A stretch of 64,000 bases of DNA. It comes from Alphaproteobacteria bacterium (GTDB taxonomy: Bacteria; Pseudomonadota; Alphaproteobacteria; Caulobacterales; Caulobacteraceae). The DNA is taken from assembly GCA_018820275.1 (NCBI GenBank), contig JAHJOO010000033.1:31114-95113 (forward strand). Direction: 5' to 3'. Shown in pieces: positions 36,065-44,761 of the stretch. Each line of letters opens with the position of its first letter. Position 1 is the first letter of the stretch. Below the pieces are notes generated by a model. It was not told where the DNA came from. It was given only the letters and a program-made list of their open reading frames with translations, and searched no databases. The translations under genes and the position numbers were made by a program.

Positions 36065-36952
36065 TCAGCCGTCCGCCCGGGTCGCGTGGGCCTCGGCGCT
36101 GACCACCTCGCGCTCGGCCTGGGTGAAGCCGTAGGCGGGCACGATCGCGCCGTCCGCGTCCGAGACGTCGTCCCAGGCCGCGACCAGGCGCTGTCCCGCG
36201 TCCTCGCCGCCGCCGATGAACCGGCCGGGCGTCAGGGTCACGTTGGCCCGGGCGAAATGCCCGGCCCCGGCGCAGACGATCGCCCGCGTCGGCGCCGCCT
36301 CGCCGCACAGCAGCAGCAGGGCGGGGCTGACCAGTTTCGGGTTCAGCCGCTCCAGCGCCTGAGGCGGCAGCAGTCCCTCGGTCATGCCGGTCGCCGCCGT
36401 GGGGGCCAGGCAGTTGACGCGGATGCCGTACTTCTCGCCCTCGATCGCCAGGGTCTGCATCAGACCGACCAGCGCCATCTTGGCCGCGCCGTAGTTGGCC
36501 TGGCCGAAGTTTCCGTACAGCCCCGACGACGAGGTCGTCATGACGATGCGGCCGTGAGCCTGGGTCCGCATGATCTCCCACACCGCCCGGGTGCAGATCA
36601 CCGCCCCCATCAGGTGCACGTCGACGATCAGGCGGAAGTCTGCCAGATCCATCTTGGCGAAGCTCTTGTCGCGCAGGATGCCGGCGTTGTTGACCAGCAC
36701 GTCGACGCGGCCCCAGCGGGCCATGGTCTTCGCCACCATGTCGGCCACAGCGGCCTCGTCGGTGACGGAGGCGGCGACCGCCAGGGCCTCGCCGCCCGCC
36801 GCCTCGACCTCGGCCGCGACCGCCGCGGCGGCGTCCGGGTTCATGTCGTTGACGACCACGGCGGCGCCTTGGGACGCCAGGTACAGGGCGTGCTCGCGCC
36901 CCAGACCTCCGCCCGCGCCCGTCACGATGGCGACGCGCCCCTTCAACGTCAT
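36065..36952 (-). CDS. SDR-family dehydrogenase, (3R)-hydroxyacyl-CoA dehydrogenase-like
   Basis: The 295-residue enzyme has the NAD(P)-binding motif TGAGGGLGREHALYLA, NNAG (VLVNNAGILRD), a catalytic Ser-Tyr-Lys set in TTSSSGLYGNFGQANYGAAK and an extra C-terminal 70 residues. The GREHALxLA and YGNFGQANYGAAK sequences resemble the dehydrogenase part of multifunctional enzyme type 2 (HSD17B4). That suggests oxidation of a 3-hydroxyacyl-CoA, in line with the acyl-CoA synthetase in the operon. ATG 36952 has GGAGAG before it; a GTG two codons upstream is less likely. Confidence 0.86.
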   Translation of the reverse strand: MTLKGRVAIVTGAGGGLGREHALYLASQGAAVVVNDMNPDAAAAVAAEVEAAGGEALAVAASVTDEAAVADMVAKTMARWGRVDVLVNNAGILRDKSFAKMDLADFRLIVDVHLMGAVICTRAVWEIMRTQAHGRIVMTTSSSGLYGNFGQANYGAAKMALVGLMQTLAIEGEKYGIRVNCLAPTAATGMTEGLLPPQALERLNPKLVSPALLLLCGEAAPTRAIVCAGAGHFARANVTLTPGRFIGGGEDAGQRLVAAWDDVSDADGAIVPAYGFTQAEREVVSAEAHATRADG

Positions 36953-36997
36953 GTGCACTCTCCGATGGTCGGTGGTGAATCGACGCGGCGTCCCGCC

Positions 36998-37738
36998 TCA
37001 GCGGCCCGGGCCCGCCCCGGTCTTGCAGATGGCCAGAAATCCGGCGGCCATGAAACCGGCCATCCGATCCTTGACCGCCTCGAAGTCGTCGGAGTCGCAC
37101 AGCCCGCCCGACAGACGGTTGATGCGCCCGGTCCGCGCCAGGGTCAGCATCAGCGCCCCCGTCACGAAGTGATAGCCCCAGAAAATGTCCGCCTCGGCGC
37201 AGTCCGGCAGGGCCTTCTTCAACAGGCCGATCAGCTTCAGAACGACCGGGTCGAAATGGAAGTCCATCAGCTCGGCGCCGTAGGGGGTGTTCGACACCTG
37301 CGCACCGAGGGCACCGTAGTTCTTCCACGCCTCGCCGCCCTGGCTGTACAGGTCCAGATCGGTGTCGAGGAAGGCGCGCAGCGCCCCCTCCACGGTCGGC
37401 TTGCCGCCGGTCGCGGCGTCATAGGCGTCCAGCGCCTCGATCCGCTTGGCGCTGGTGATTCCGGCGCGCCGGGCGATGACGTCGTCGAACAGCTTCTTCT
37501 TGTCGGTGAAATAGTAGTTCAGCAGGGTGTGGTGCACGCCCACCCGCTGGGCCACGTCCTTCAGCGTCACGCCGTACAGGCCGTGGACCGAGAACAGATA
37601 CTCGGCCGCGTCGAGGATCTGCTCCATCTTGTCGGCGCGCTGCTCGACCTTGGTGCGGCGCGCGCGCGGCTTCGGGGCCTTGGCCGGTCCCGCGGCCCGG
37701 GGGGCCGTCTTCGCCACGCTCTTCTCAGCAACCGCCAT
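36998..37738 (-). CDS. TetR family regulator of the ester-catabolic operon
   Basis: The 246-residue protein has a basic, Ala/Pro-rich lead (residues 1-30), then a helix-turn-helix LKDVAQRVGVHHTLLNYYFTDKKKLFDDV. It sits inside the operon, its start overlapping the end of the acyl-CoA synthetase gene (37725-37738). It probably senses a pathway intermediate such as an acyl-CoA. A candidate operator is the inverted repeat at 44594-44630 before the TonB receptor gene. Confidence 0.87.
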   Translation of the reverse strand: MAVAEKSVAKTAPRAAGPAKAPKPRARRTKVEQRADKMEQILDAAEYLFSVHGLYGVTLKDVAQRVGVHHTLLNYYFTDKKKLFDDVIARRAGITSAKRIEALDAYDAATGGKPTVEGALRAFLDTDLDLYSQGGEAWKNYGALGAQVSNTPYGAELMDFHFDPVVLKLIGLLKKALPDCAEADIFWGYHFVTGALMLTLARTGRINRLSGGLCDSDDFEAVKDRMAGFMAAGFLAICKTGAGPGR

Positions 37739-39299
37739 ATTCAACTCGCAACCGCATCTTGTCGATCTTGCCCGTGGACGCCAACGGCATCTCGGCCAGG
37801 CGGATCACCGCGTCGGGAATCCACCACGGAGCCACCCGTCCGCGCAACGGGGCCAGCAGGGCCTCGTCGCCGACCTCGTGATCCGCGCGGGTCTGTACCA
37901 CCAGTACGGGCCGTTCGCCCCATTTGGAATCCGGCCGGCCGATGACCGCGGCCAGGGACACGGCCGGGTTCTCGTTGATCACGGCCTCCAGCTCCGCCGG
38001 ATTGATCCACTCCCCGCCGGACTTGATCAGATCCTTGGCCCGGCCGGTGATGGCCAGGGCGCCGTCGCTTTCCAGCCGGGCCAGATCCCCCGTGGCGAAC
38101 CAGCCGTCGGCGTCGGTCGCGCGCTCCGCCTCGCCGAAATAGCGTGCGATCACCGAGGCCCCGCGCACGCGCAGGTGCCCTTCCACGCCGCGCTGCTCGG
38201 GCAGGGCCTGCCCGGCGGCGTCGGTGATCAGCAGGTCCACGCCGACCGCGGGCCGCCCGGACACGTGCGCCGCCCGCAAGGGGTCCCCCGGCGCGGCGCA
38301 GGTGCCCAGCGGCGACAGCTCGGTCATGCCCCAGCTCATCTGCACTGCCACGCCCAGCCGCGCCTCGATCCGTTCCATCAGGGCCGGCGCCAGCGGCGCG
38401 CCGCCGACGATGATGCGCTGCAGGGTCGGGGTCTGCCCGCCCGTCGCCTCGAGATGCTCGACCAGCCCCAGCCACACCGTGGCCACGCCCACCGCCACCG
38501 TCACGCCCTCGGCTTCGATCAGCCGCGCCAGACTGGCGCCGTCCAGATGCTTGCCGGGCAGCACCAGCTTGGCCCCCACTGCCGGCACCGCGAAAGGCAG
38601 GCCCCAGGCATTGGCGTGGAACATCGGCACCGCGGTCAGCACCGAATCCGCCGCGCCCAGCCCCATCACGTCGGCCTGCAGCTGACGAAAGGTGTGCAGG
38701 AAGCTGGAGCGGTGGGTGTAGGTCACGCCCTTGGGCGCGCCCGTCGTGCCCGAGGTGAAGCACAGGCCGCACGGCGTCGTCTCCGGGAAGTCGCCCCAGA
38801 CCACGTCCGCGCCGGCGTCGTCCAGAAGGCCTTCCAGCGCGTCCGCGCCGCCGGACAGCCCGGGGTCCTGGTCGATCTCCAGCACCCGCTTCAGCGACGG
38901 CGTCCGCGCCATCACGCGCCGCGCCAGCGCGACCAGGTCCGCGGAGGCGATCAGGATCGCCGCCTGCGACTGGGCCAGCATGGCCGACAGCTGCGCCTCG
39001 GTCAGGCGGGGGTTCAGCGTGTGGCACACCGCCCCCATGCCCATGACGCCGTACCAGGTCTCGACGTGCGCCCGGGTGTTCCACGCCAGGGTCGCCACCC
39101 GGTCGCCGCGGCCTACGCCCAGCCCCGCCATCGCGGCCGACACGCGCCGGGCCCGGTCGCGAACGCCGGCGTAGCCGAGGCGGTCCGACCGTTCCCCCTC
39201 CCCCGCCGTCACCACCTGCCGCTCGGGCCACCATTTGGCGGCGTGGTCCAGCAGCTTGTCCAGCGTCAGGGGCCAGTCCTGCATCGCCCCCTGGATCAT
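37725..39299 (-). CDS. Acyl-CoA synthetase (AMP-forming)
   Basis: The 524-residue ANL-family enzyme has P-loop CFTSGTTGAPKGVTYTHRS, motif WGMTELSPLGT, GWFATGDLARL and ITGRAKDLIKSGGEWINPAELE, ending with catalytic Lys in STGKIDKMRLR. Length and motifs resemble medium/long-chain acyl-CoA or 3-methylmercaptopropionyl-CoA ligases. ATG 39299 overlaps the carboxylesterase stop (ATGA), which settles the start; the longer frame reading upstream is not used. It would activate the carboxylate released by the esterases. Confidence 0.93.
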   Translation of the reverse strand: MIQGAMQDWPLTLDKLLDHAAKWWPERQVVTAGEGERSDRLGYAGVRDRARRVSAAMAGLGVGRGDRVATLAWNTRAHVETWYGVMGMGAVCHTLNPRLTEAQLSAMLAQSQAAILIASADLVALARRVMARTPSLKRVLEIDQDPGLSGGADALEGLLDDAGADVVWGDFPETTPCGLCFTSGTTGAPKGVTYTHRSSFLHTFRQLQADVMGLGAADSVLTAVPMFHANAWGLPFAVPAVGAKLVLPGKHLDGASLARLIEAEGVTVAVGVATVWLGLVEHLEATGGQTPTLQRIIVGGAPLAPALMERIEARLGVAVQMSWGMTELSPLGTCAAPGDPLRAAHVSGRPAVGVDLLITDAAGQALPEQRGVEGHLRVRGASVIARYFGEAERATDADGWFATGDLARLESDGALAITGRAKDLIKSGGEWINPAELEAVINENPAVSLAAVIGRPDSKWGERPVLVVQTRADHEVGDEALLAPLRGRVAPWWIPDAVIRLAEMPLASTGKIDKMRLRVEYGGC

Positions 39300-40939
39300 G
39301 GGCAGCCCGCGGCCGCGGGCGGCGGCGTCGGGGCGATCACGCCGAAATTCCAGTTCCATGGAATGCCCCCGACCCTCACGCGCCGACACACCACCGCCTC
39401 CTGCATCTCGAACATCCCGGGCATGAGATCCCGACCCGGCTGCGGCGTTCCGTCGAACAGCATATAGGCCTCGGTCGCCCCATAGGCCGGCCAGTCCGGC
39501 TGGCCCGGCGCGGTCGGAACGCCCGTGCGCGCGAACGCCCCCCAGTAGGCCATCATGGCGTCGGACAGGGCCCGCTCCTCCGCCGTATCCGGCGGCACGG
39601 GCCAGCGCGGCGGCAGCTTGTCCATCGCCGAGAAGACGTAGGGAATCTCCGCCGCGTGGAAGGCATGCAGCCCGGCCTCGTCCGCGGCCGGATAGCCGTG
39701 GTCGAAGAAGTACAGCCAGGCGTTCTGGCCCGACCGGGTCTGGCCTCGCGCCAGTCGCTCGGCCGTCCAGCCGTACAGCCCGTCCCGTTGCGTCGCCATC
39801 AGGCTCTCGGGGATGTCGTCGGCCGGGTACAGGCGCAGGAACGTCTCGGCCAGGTCTCCGTACCGCTCGCGGATCGCCGCCTCATAGGCCGCCGCGTCGG
39901 TCGGCGGGGCCGGCGGAATCAGGAACCTCAGCGACCGGATCTCCCCGTCGTTGAAGCCGGCCAGGATCGGCACCGGCGCCTGCTCGCCCCGGTCGAACAC
40001 CGTGACGAGCTGCTCCGGCAGCCAGGCCCCGTCGATGGTGCCGAAGGGAGCATAGCCGGCCTGCTGGGCGGCGACGGTCAGCTCCTGCGCGTCCATGGCG
40101 CGCATCCCGGCCACACCCGCCAGACCCAGCCTGCCCTGCAGCCAGAAGCCCAGCCCCTCGGCCGGCACGTCGCCGTAGCGGCGAGAGCGCAGCTCGGGCG
40201 TCGAGATCATGTAGGCGCTCTGCGCGATGGCCCGGTGGAACAGGCCCCGCGCCTCCGGCGAGGCCATCAGGTACATCACGCTCAGGGCGCCGGCGGACTC
40301 GCCCGCGATCGTCACAGCGTCCGGATCGCCGCCGAAGGCCGCGATGTTGGCCTTGACCCACTGCAGCGCCGCGATCTGGTCCATCAGGCCGTAGTTGCCC
40401 GACACATTGCGCCGCGATTCCGCGCTCAGTTCCGGATGCGCCAGCCAGCCCAGCACGCCGAGGCGGTAGTTGATCGTGACCACCACCATGCCCTGGCTCG
40501 CCGCCATCCGGGCGCCGTCGTACATCGCCTCGCTGCCCGAGCCGCTCATCAGCGACCCGCCGTGGATCCAGACGAAGACGGGGGCCTTCTCGGCACCCTG
40601 CGGCCGCCAGACGTTCAGCGACAGGCAGTCCTCGCTCATCCGGGGCGCCTCGACCGGGGCGTAGATGCTGGCCCCGCGCGCGACCGGCTGGTGGCAGGCC
40701 GGGCCGAACGCGACCGCTTCGCGCACGCCGCGCCACGGCGCGAGCTCCGCCGGCGGCTTCCAGCGCCGCCAGCCGGTCGGTGCCTCGGCGTAGGGGATGC
40801 CCCGGAAGGCGTCGACGCCGTCCAGCGCCTCGCCGCTCAGGGTCCCCGCCGGCGCGCGCACGACGGGCTGGGCCGAGGCCGGCAGGGAAGCGCAGGCGAC
40901 GGCCAGCGCCGCCAGCGAGAGGGCGAGAAGGCGGATCAT
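39296..40939 (-). CDS. Type B carboxylesterase
   Basis: The 547-residue secreted esterase has a signal peptide (MIRLLALSLAALAVACASLPASAQ; an AVAC lipobox is also possible), oxyanion hole WIHGGSLMSGSG, nucleophile Ser215 in IAGESAGALSVMYL, and ADEAGLHAFHAAEIPYVF, which supplies the catalytic His. The acid residue is probably in ILAGFNDGEIRS. It should hydrolyse carboxylic esters in the periplasm. The gene overlaps both neighbours by ATGA. Confidence 0.92.
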   Translation of the reverse strand: MIRLLALSLAALAVACASLPASAQPVVRAPAGTLSGEALDGVDAFRGIPYAEAPTGWRRWKPPAELAPWRGVREAVAFGPACHQPVARGASIYAPVEAPRMSEDCLSLNVWRPQGAEKAPVFVWIHGGSLMSGSGSEAMYDGARMAASQGMVVVTINYRLGVLGWLAHPELSAESRRNVSGNYGLMDQIAALQWVKANIAAFGGDPDAVTIAGESAGALSVMYLMASPEARGLFHRAIAQSAYMISTPELRSRRYGDVPAEGLGFWLQGRLGLAGVAGMRAMDAQELTVAAQQAGYAPFGTIDGAWLPEQLVTVFDRGEQAPVPILAGFNDGEIRSLRFLIPPAPPTDAAAYEAAIRERYGDLAETFLRLYPADDIPESLMATQRDGLYGWTAERLARGQTRSGQNAWLYFFDHGYPAADEAGLHAFHAAEIPYVFSAMDKLPPRWPVPPDTAEERALSDAMMAYWGAFARTGVPTAPGQPDWPAYGATEAYMLFDGTPQPGRDLMPGMFEMQEAVVCRRVRVGGIPWNWNFGVIAPTPPPAAAGCP

Positions 40940-42261
40940 CCTGCGGTCTCCCTGGCCACCTGCCGCCGAATCTTGCCGGCCAGCCCGACGAACAGGGCGA
41001 TGGCCAGGGCGTAGAAGGGCAGCAGGGTGTACAGCGCCATCTGCAGCGAGTTGTCGGGGTGGCTGGCGCGGAACCAGTCGCTGGCCGCGCCCAGATAGGT
41101 CGGCCCCAGACCCAGGCCGATCAGGTTCATCACCAGCAGGAGCAGGGCGCCGGACATGACCCGCTGGTCGGGCCTGACCTCTTCCTGCACCAGCGTCACC
41201 GCCGGCGACAGGTAGAAGTAGTTCAGCCCCATCGGCAGCAGCAGGAACATCAGCGCCAGCGGCCAGGTCGGGGCCCAGACGAAGGCCGCGAACAGCGGCG
41301 CGGCCAGCGCCAGCCCCACCGCCGGCAACCAGGCGTAGGCCGTCTTCGACCGCTTCGCGAGGCGGTCGATCAGCCGGCCCGAAACCAGCATGCCCGCGCC
41401 CGTGCCGATCAGCACCAGCAGGGCGTACCAGACCGCCACCTGCTCCAGCGTCATGCCCTTCTCGCGCATCAGGAACAGGGTGGCGAAATTCAGCAGGGCA
41501 TAGGTGACGAACTGCGTCGCCGCGCAGGCCAGCGCCATGCCGCGCAGCACCGGGTTGGAGAAGAACATCTTGCAGGTCGACCAGAAGCCCGCGCGCGGGA
41601 TCGGCGCCGCGTCGGCCGGCGGATGGGTTTCCAGCTGGTCGAGACCGCCCTTTTTCGGCTCCTTGACGAACAGGAAGACCACGACCGCCGTCGCGACCCC
41701 GATGGCCCCCACCCAGAGGAAGGCGTCGCGCCACGAATAGGCCGCCGCGATCGAGGCGCCGAAGGCGACGCCCAGGGCCTGGCCGATCGGCGGGCCCAGG
41801 TTGAACAGGCTCAGCGCCGTCCCCCGCGTGCCTGACGGGAAGTAGTCGGAGATGATCGCATAGGACGGCGGCACGCCGCCCGCCTCCCCCACGCCGACGG
41901 CCATGCGCGAGACCGCCAGCTGCCCATAGTTGGTGGACAGGCCGCAGGCCGCGGTGGCCGCGCTCCACAGGGCGCAGGCCAGCGACAGCACCCTGACCCG
42001 GTTCGTCCGGTCGGCCAGCCATCCCACCGGAATGGCCAGGATGCAGTAGAAGGCCGCGAAATAGAGCCCGCCCAGCATGCCCAGCTGGCCGTCCGTCACG
42101 CCCAGCTCGTCCTGGATCGGCTTGGCCAGGATCGACAGCAGCTGCCGGTCCAGGAAGTTCAGCACATAGACGAAGCACAGCACCGCCAGGACGAACCAGG
42201 CGCCGGCGCCCGGGCGCGCGGAGCGCGCGCCCGGGACGGTTGGGGAGGAGGAGGCCGTCAT
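40936..42261 (-). CDS. MFS transporter, spinster-like
   Basis: The 441-residue protein has twelve expected transmembrane helices. Motifs are VYVLNFLDRQLLSILAKPIQ, GWLADRTNRVRVLSLACALWS (motif A) and GVGEAGGVPPSYAIISDYFP, which are typical of the spinster/hexuronate-like MFS proteins common in Caulobacterales and sphingomonads. It is next to a TonB receptor gene and likely carries the imported compound or its product across the inner membrane. Confidence 0.92.
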   Translation of the reverse strand: MTASSSPTVPGARSARPGAGAWFVLAVLCFVYVLNFLDRQLLSILAKPIQDELGVTDGQLGMLGGLYFAAFYCILAIPVGWLADRTNRVRVLSLACALWSAATAACGLSTNYGQLAVSRMAVGVGEAGGVPPSYAIISDYFPSGTRGTALSLFNLGPPIGQALGVAFGASIAAAYSWRDAFLWVGAIGVATAVVVFLFVKEPKKGGLDQLETHPPADAAPIPRAGFWSTCKMFFSNPVLRGMALACAATQFVTYALLNFATLFLMREKGMTLEQVAVWYALLVLIGTGAGMLVSGRLIDRLAKRSKTAYAWLPAVGLALAAPLFAAFVWAPTWPLALMFLLLPMGLNYFYLSPAVTLVQEEVRPDQRVMSGALLLLVMNLIGLGLGPTYLGAASDWFRASHPDNSLQMALYTLLPFYALAIALFVGLAGKIRRQVARETAG

Positions 42262-42264
42262 CCG

Positions 42265-44523
42265 TCAGTACTCATAGCCGACGCGGATGCCGACGGTCCG
42301 GGGCCGCACCCGGCCGTAGCGGCCGTCGATGAAGGCCTCCGGGTGGATGTAGTTGACCGAGTCGTCGTCGAAGAGGTTCTCGACGTAGGCCCCCACCGTG
42401 AACTGGTCGAAGGCGAAGGCCAGGTTGCCGTTGACGAAGGTGTAGGCGTCCGTGTCGTCATAGGTCGGCAGCGGGATCAGCGGCCGTCCCGGCGTGTTCG
42501 GGAAGGCGTTGGGGAAACTGCCCACGTGCGACACCGCCAGCGACGCATTGCCGACCACGCCGGCCGTCGGTTGCCATTCGTAGTTGATCCGGATCGAGCC
42601 CGAGAACTCCGGCCCGGCCAGACGCGCGCCCAGGACGGCACCCGAGATGGCGGCCTCCTGCGTCGACAGGTCGTCGACCTCGGCGTGGTTCCACGATCCG
42701 GTGACGCCCACGGTCCAGCCGTCGAACGGCACCGCGAGGATCGACACCTCCAGGCCCTTGCTGGTCGCGCCGCCGATGTTGGTGGCGAACTGCACCGAGT
42801 CCGACACGCGGTTGGCCTGGACCTGGATGTCGTTCCAGTCGATCCAGTACAGCGCGGCGTCGGCATAGACGCGGCCGTCGAACCAGCGGCCCTTCACGCC
42901 GATCTCATAGTTGATCAGCTCGTCCGACGTGGCGCCGTAGGGGATGACGATGTCGGTCGGGTCGATGGTGCTGACCGCGCCGGCCCGGGCGTTGACGATC
43001 GGCGGACGGAAGCCGGTCGAGACGGCGGCGTAGGTCGTGATCGACGGCGTCGGACGCCACGAGGCGCTCAGGCGATAGGACGCCCCCTCCTCCTCGGCCT
43101 TGACCCCTTCCGCCGCGGCGATCGGCGTGACCGTGATCGGGAAGTTGGACACCCCGAACAGCGCCAGCGTCAGATAGTTGGAGTTGTAGCCGCCCGCCTC
43201 GGTGAAGCCCTGGGCGTCGGTCAGGCCGTAGCGGATGCCGCCGGTCACCCAGAAGTCCGGGGTGAAGCGATAGGTGATCTGGCCGAAGGCCGCGATCTCG
43301 TGGCTGATGAAATGCGAGCCGAACCGCTGATAGTACTCGTCCGGCAGGCCCGTCAGGTTCCGCGCGGTCAGGAAGGCCTCGCTGGACCGGTAGTTGTAGT
43401 CCACGTCGCGGCGCTTCTTGAAGTAGAAGGCCCCGAGCGACCAGTCCATCTTGCCGCCGGGATCGGACACCAGCCGCATCTCCTGCACGAAGGTCTCGTC
43501 CCAGGCGTCGGCGTCCAGCGCGAACGGGAAGGCCTGGGCGAAGGTGCCAGCAAGGTCGACGTAGAACAGGCCCGTGTAGTCCGAATAGGTCGACGAACTG
43601 GTCAGCCGCGCCCCGTCGAACTGGTATTCCAGCGTCAGGTTGTAGTTGGCCATGTCGCTCTGGAAGAGGTCCGGCCGGTCGGTGCGGCGCACGAAGGTGC
43701 CCAGGGTCGGATTGGTCAGCGAGGAGTCGTGCGGGTTCGCGATCTCGCGCGAGTACATCAGCCGGCCGATGAACCGCTCGGTCGGCTCCCATTGCAGGAT
43801 GGCGCGACCGCCGTACTGGACCAGGGTGTTGGAGTCCTCGATGCCCGTGCCGACGTTGTCGACCCAGCCTTCCTCGTTGCGCGAGAAGCCGACGACGCGC
43901 AGGGCCAGCTCGTTCTCGACCAGCGGCACGTTGATCATGGCGTTGTAGCGCTGCCGCAGCCCGCCCTCGTTCATGATCCCCAGATCGACCAGCGCCGAGG
44001 CGTCGAAGCCGGTGGGGTCCGGGTCGTGGGTCAGGATGCGCAGGGCGCCCGCCAGCGAGCCCGAACCGAACAGCGTCCCCTGCGGCCCGCGCAGGAATTC
44101 GATCCGCTCCACGTCGAACAGGCTGGGATCCAGGATGGTGGAGTTGCCGTTGGACGAGATCGGCAGCTCGTCCAGATAGATGGCCACCGTGCTCTGCAGG
44201 TTCGCGCCGTAGCCGTTGGTGGCGACGCCGCGGGCGGTGAAGTTGTTGAAGTTCGCCGAGGCGCGGTTCAGCGTCACGCCCGGCGTGGCCGTGGCCAGAC
44301 CGTCGTAGTTGACGATGCCGCGCGTGTTCAGGTCCTCCTGCGACAGCGTCGTGATGCTGAGGGGAACGTCCTGGAGACGTTCCGCCCGGCGCGTCGCCGT
44401 GACGATGATTTCCTCGACCTGGGTGACCTGGTCGCGGTCCCGGGTCTGCTGTTCCTGGGCCAGCGCCGCCGTCGGCGCCAGCACCGCGACGGCGCACGCC
44501 GACGCGAGAAGTATCGCCCTCAT
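42265..44523 (-). CDS. TonB-dependent receptor (first gene of the ester operon)
   Basis: The 752-residue outer-membrane receptor has a signal peptide (MRAILLASACAVAVLAPTAALAQ), a TonB box region QVEEIIVTATRR, a plug with LQDVPLSITTLSQEDL and YLDELPISSNGN, and a 22-strand barrel ending RTVGIRVGYEY. GGAGGG precedes ATG 44523. It imports a substrate too large or scarce for porins. The closest-looking receptors are those that sit with aromatic or hydrophobic compound catabolism, but the ligand is not shown. Confidence 0.94.
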   Translation of the reverse strand: MRAILLASACAVAVLAPTAALAQEQQTRDRDQVTQVEEIIVTATRRAERLQDVPLSITTLSQEDLNTRGIVNYDGLATATPGVTLNRASANFNNFTARGVATNGYGANLQSTVAIYLDELPISSNGNSTILDPSLFDVERIEFLRGPQGTLFGSGSLAGALRILTHDPDPTGFDASALVDLGIMNEGGLRQRYNAMINVPLVENELALRVVGFSRNEEGWVDNVGTGIEDSNTLVQYGGRAILQWEPTERFIGRLMYSREIANPHDSSLTNPTLGTFVRRTDRPDLFQSDMANYNLTLEYQFDGARLTSSSTYSDYTGLFYVDLAGTFAQAFPFALDADAWDETFVQEMRLVSDPGGKMDWSLGAFYFKKRRDVDYNYRSSEAFLTARNLTGLPDEYYQRFGSHFISHEIAAFGQITYRFTPDFWVTGGIRYGLTDAQGFTEAGGYNSNYLTLALFGVSNFPITVTPIAAAEGVKAEEEGASYRLSASWRPTPSITTYAAVSTGFRPPIVNARAGAVSTIDPTDIVIPYGATSDELINYEIGVKGRWFDGRVYADAALYWIDWNDIQVQANRVSDSVQFATNIGGATSKGLEVSILAVPFDGWTVGVTGSWNHAEVDDLSTQEAAISGAVLGARLAGPEFSGSIRINYEWQPTAGVVGNASLAVSHVGSFPNAFPNTPGRPLIPLPTYDDTDAYTFVNGNLAFAFDQFTVGAYVENLFDDDSVNYIHPEAFIDGRYGRVRPRTVGIRVGYEY

Positions 44524-44593
44524 CTCAATTCCCTCCCTGGCGCCAGTCATGATCGCCGACGCTCCACCGGGAGTGGGACACGAGTGACGCGAC

Positions 44594-44630
44594 CTGTCAA
44601 TCTTCACGCTCGTGAGAGTGAAATTGACAG
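44594..44630. promoter_or_regulatory. Long imperfect inverted repeat upstream of the TonB receptor
   Basis: CTGTCAATCTTCAC (44594-44607) pairs with GTGAAATTGACAG (44618-44630) with one base missing. A TCACG-CT-CGTGA core (44604-44615) overlaps the left arm. It lies 71-107 bases before the receptor start, which suits an operator for the TetR protein encoded in the operon. Nested arms suggest two overlapping sites. Confidence 0.6.
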
Positions 44631-44710
44631 GCGGCCCGGGGGCGTGGCCCCATCGGCCGGCCGCTCGGCGTGCGGCTCACGCACGACGGCATCCCGACTG
44701 GAGGGCCACC

Positions 44711-44761
44711 ATGAGCACGGGTTTCAGGACTCCGTCCGGTCTCCGGGGAGCCGGGGCATGA
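44711..44761 (+). CDS. Possible 16-codon leader ORF coupled to the M28-like gene
   Basis: ATG 44711 follows GGAGGG and reads MSTGFRTPSGLRGAGA, then stops at TGA overlapping the next ATG (ATGA at 44758). It could couple translation to the downstream gene, or be chance. No function is claimed. Confidence 0.3.
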   Translation: MSTGFRTPSGLRGAGA

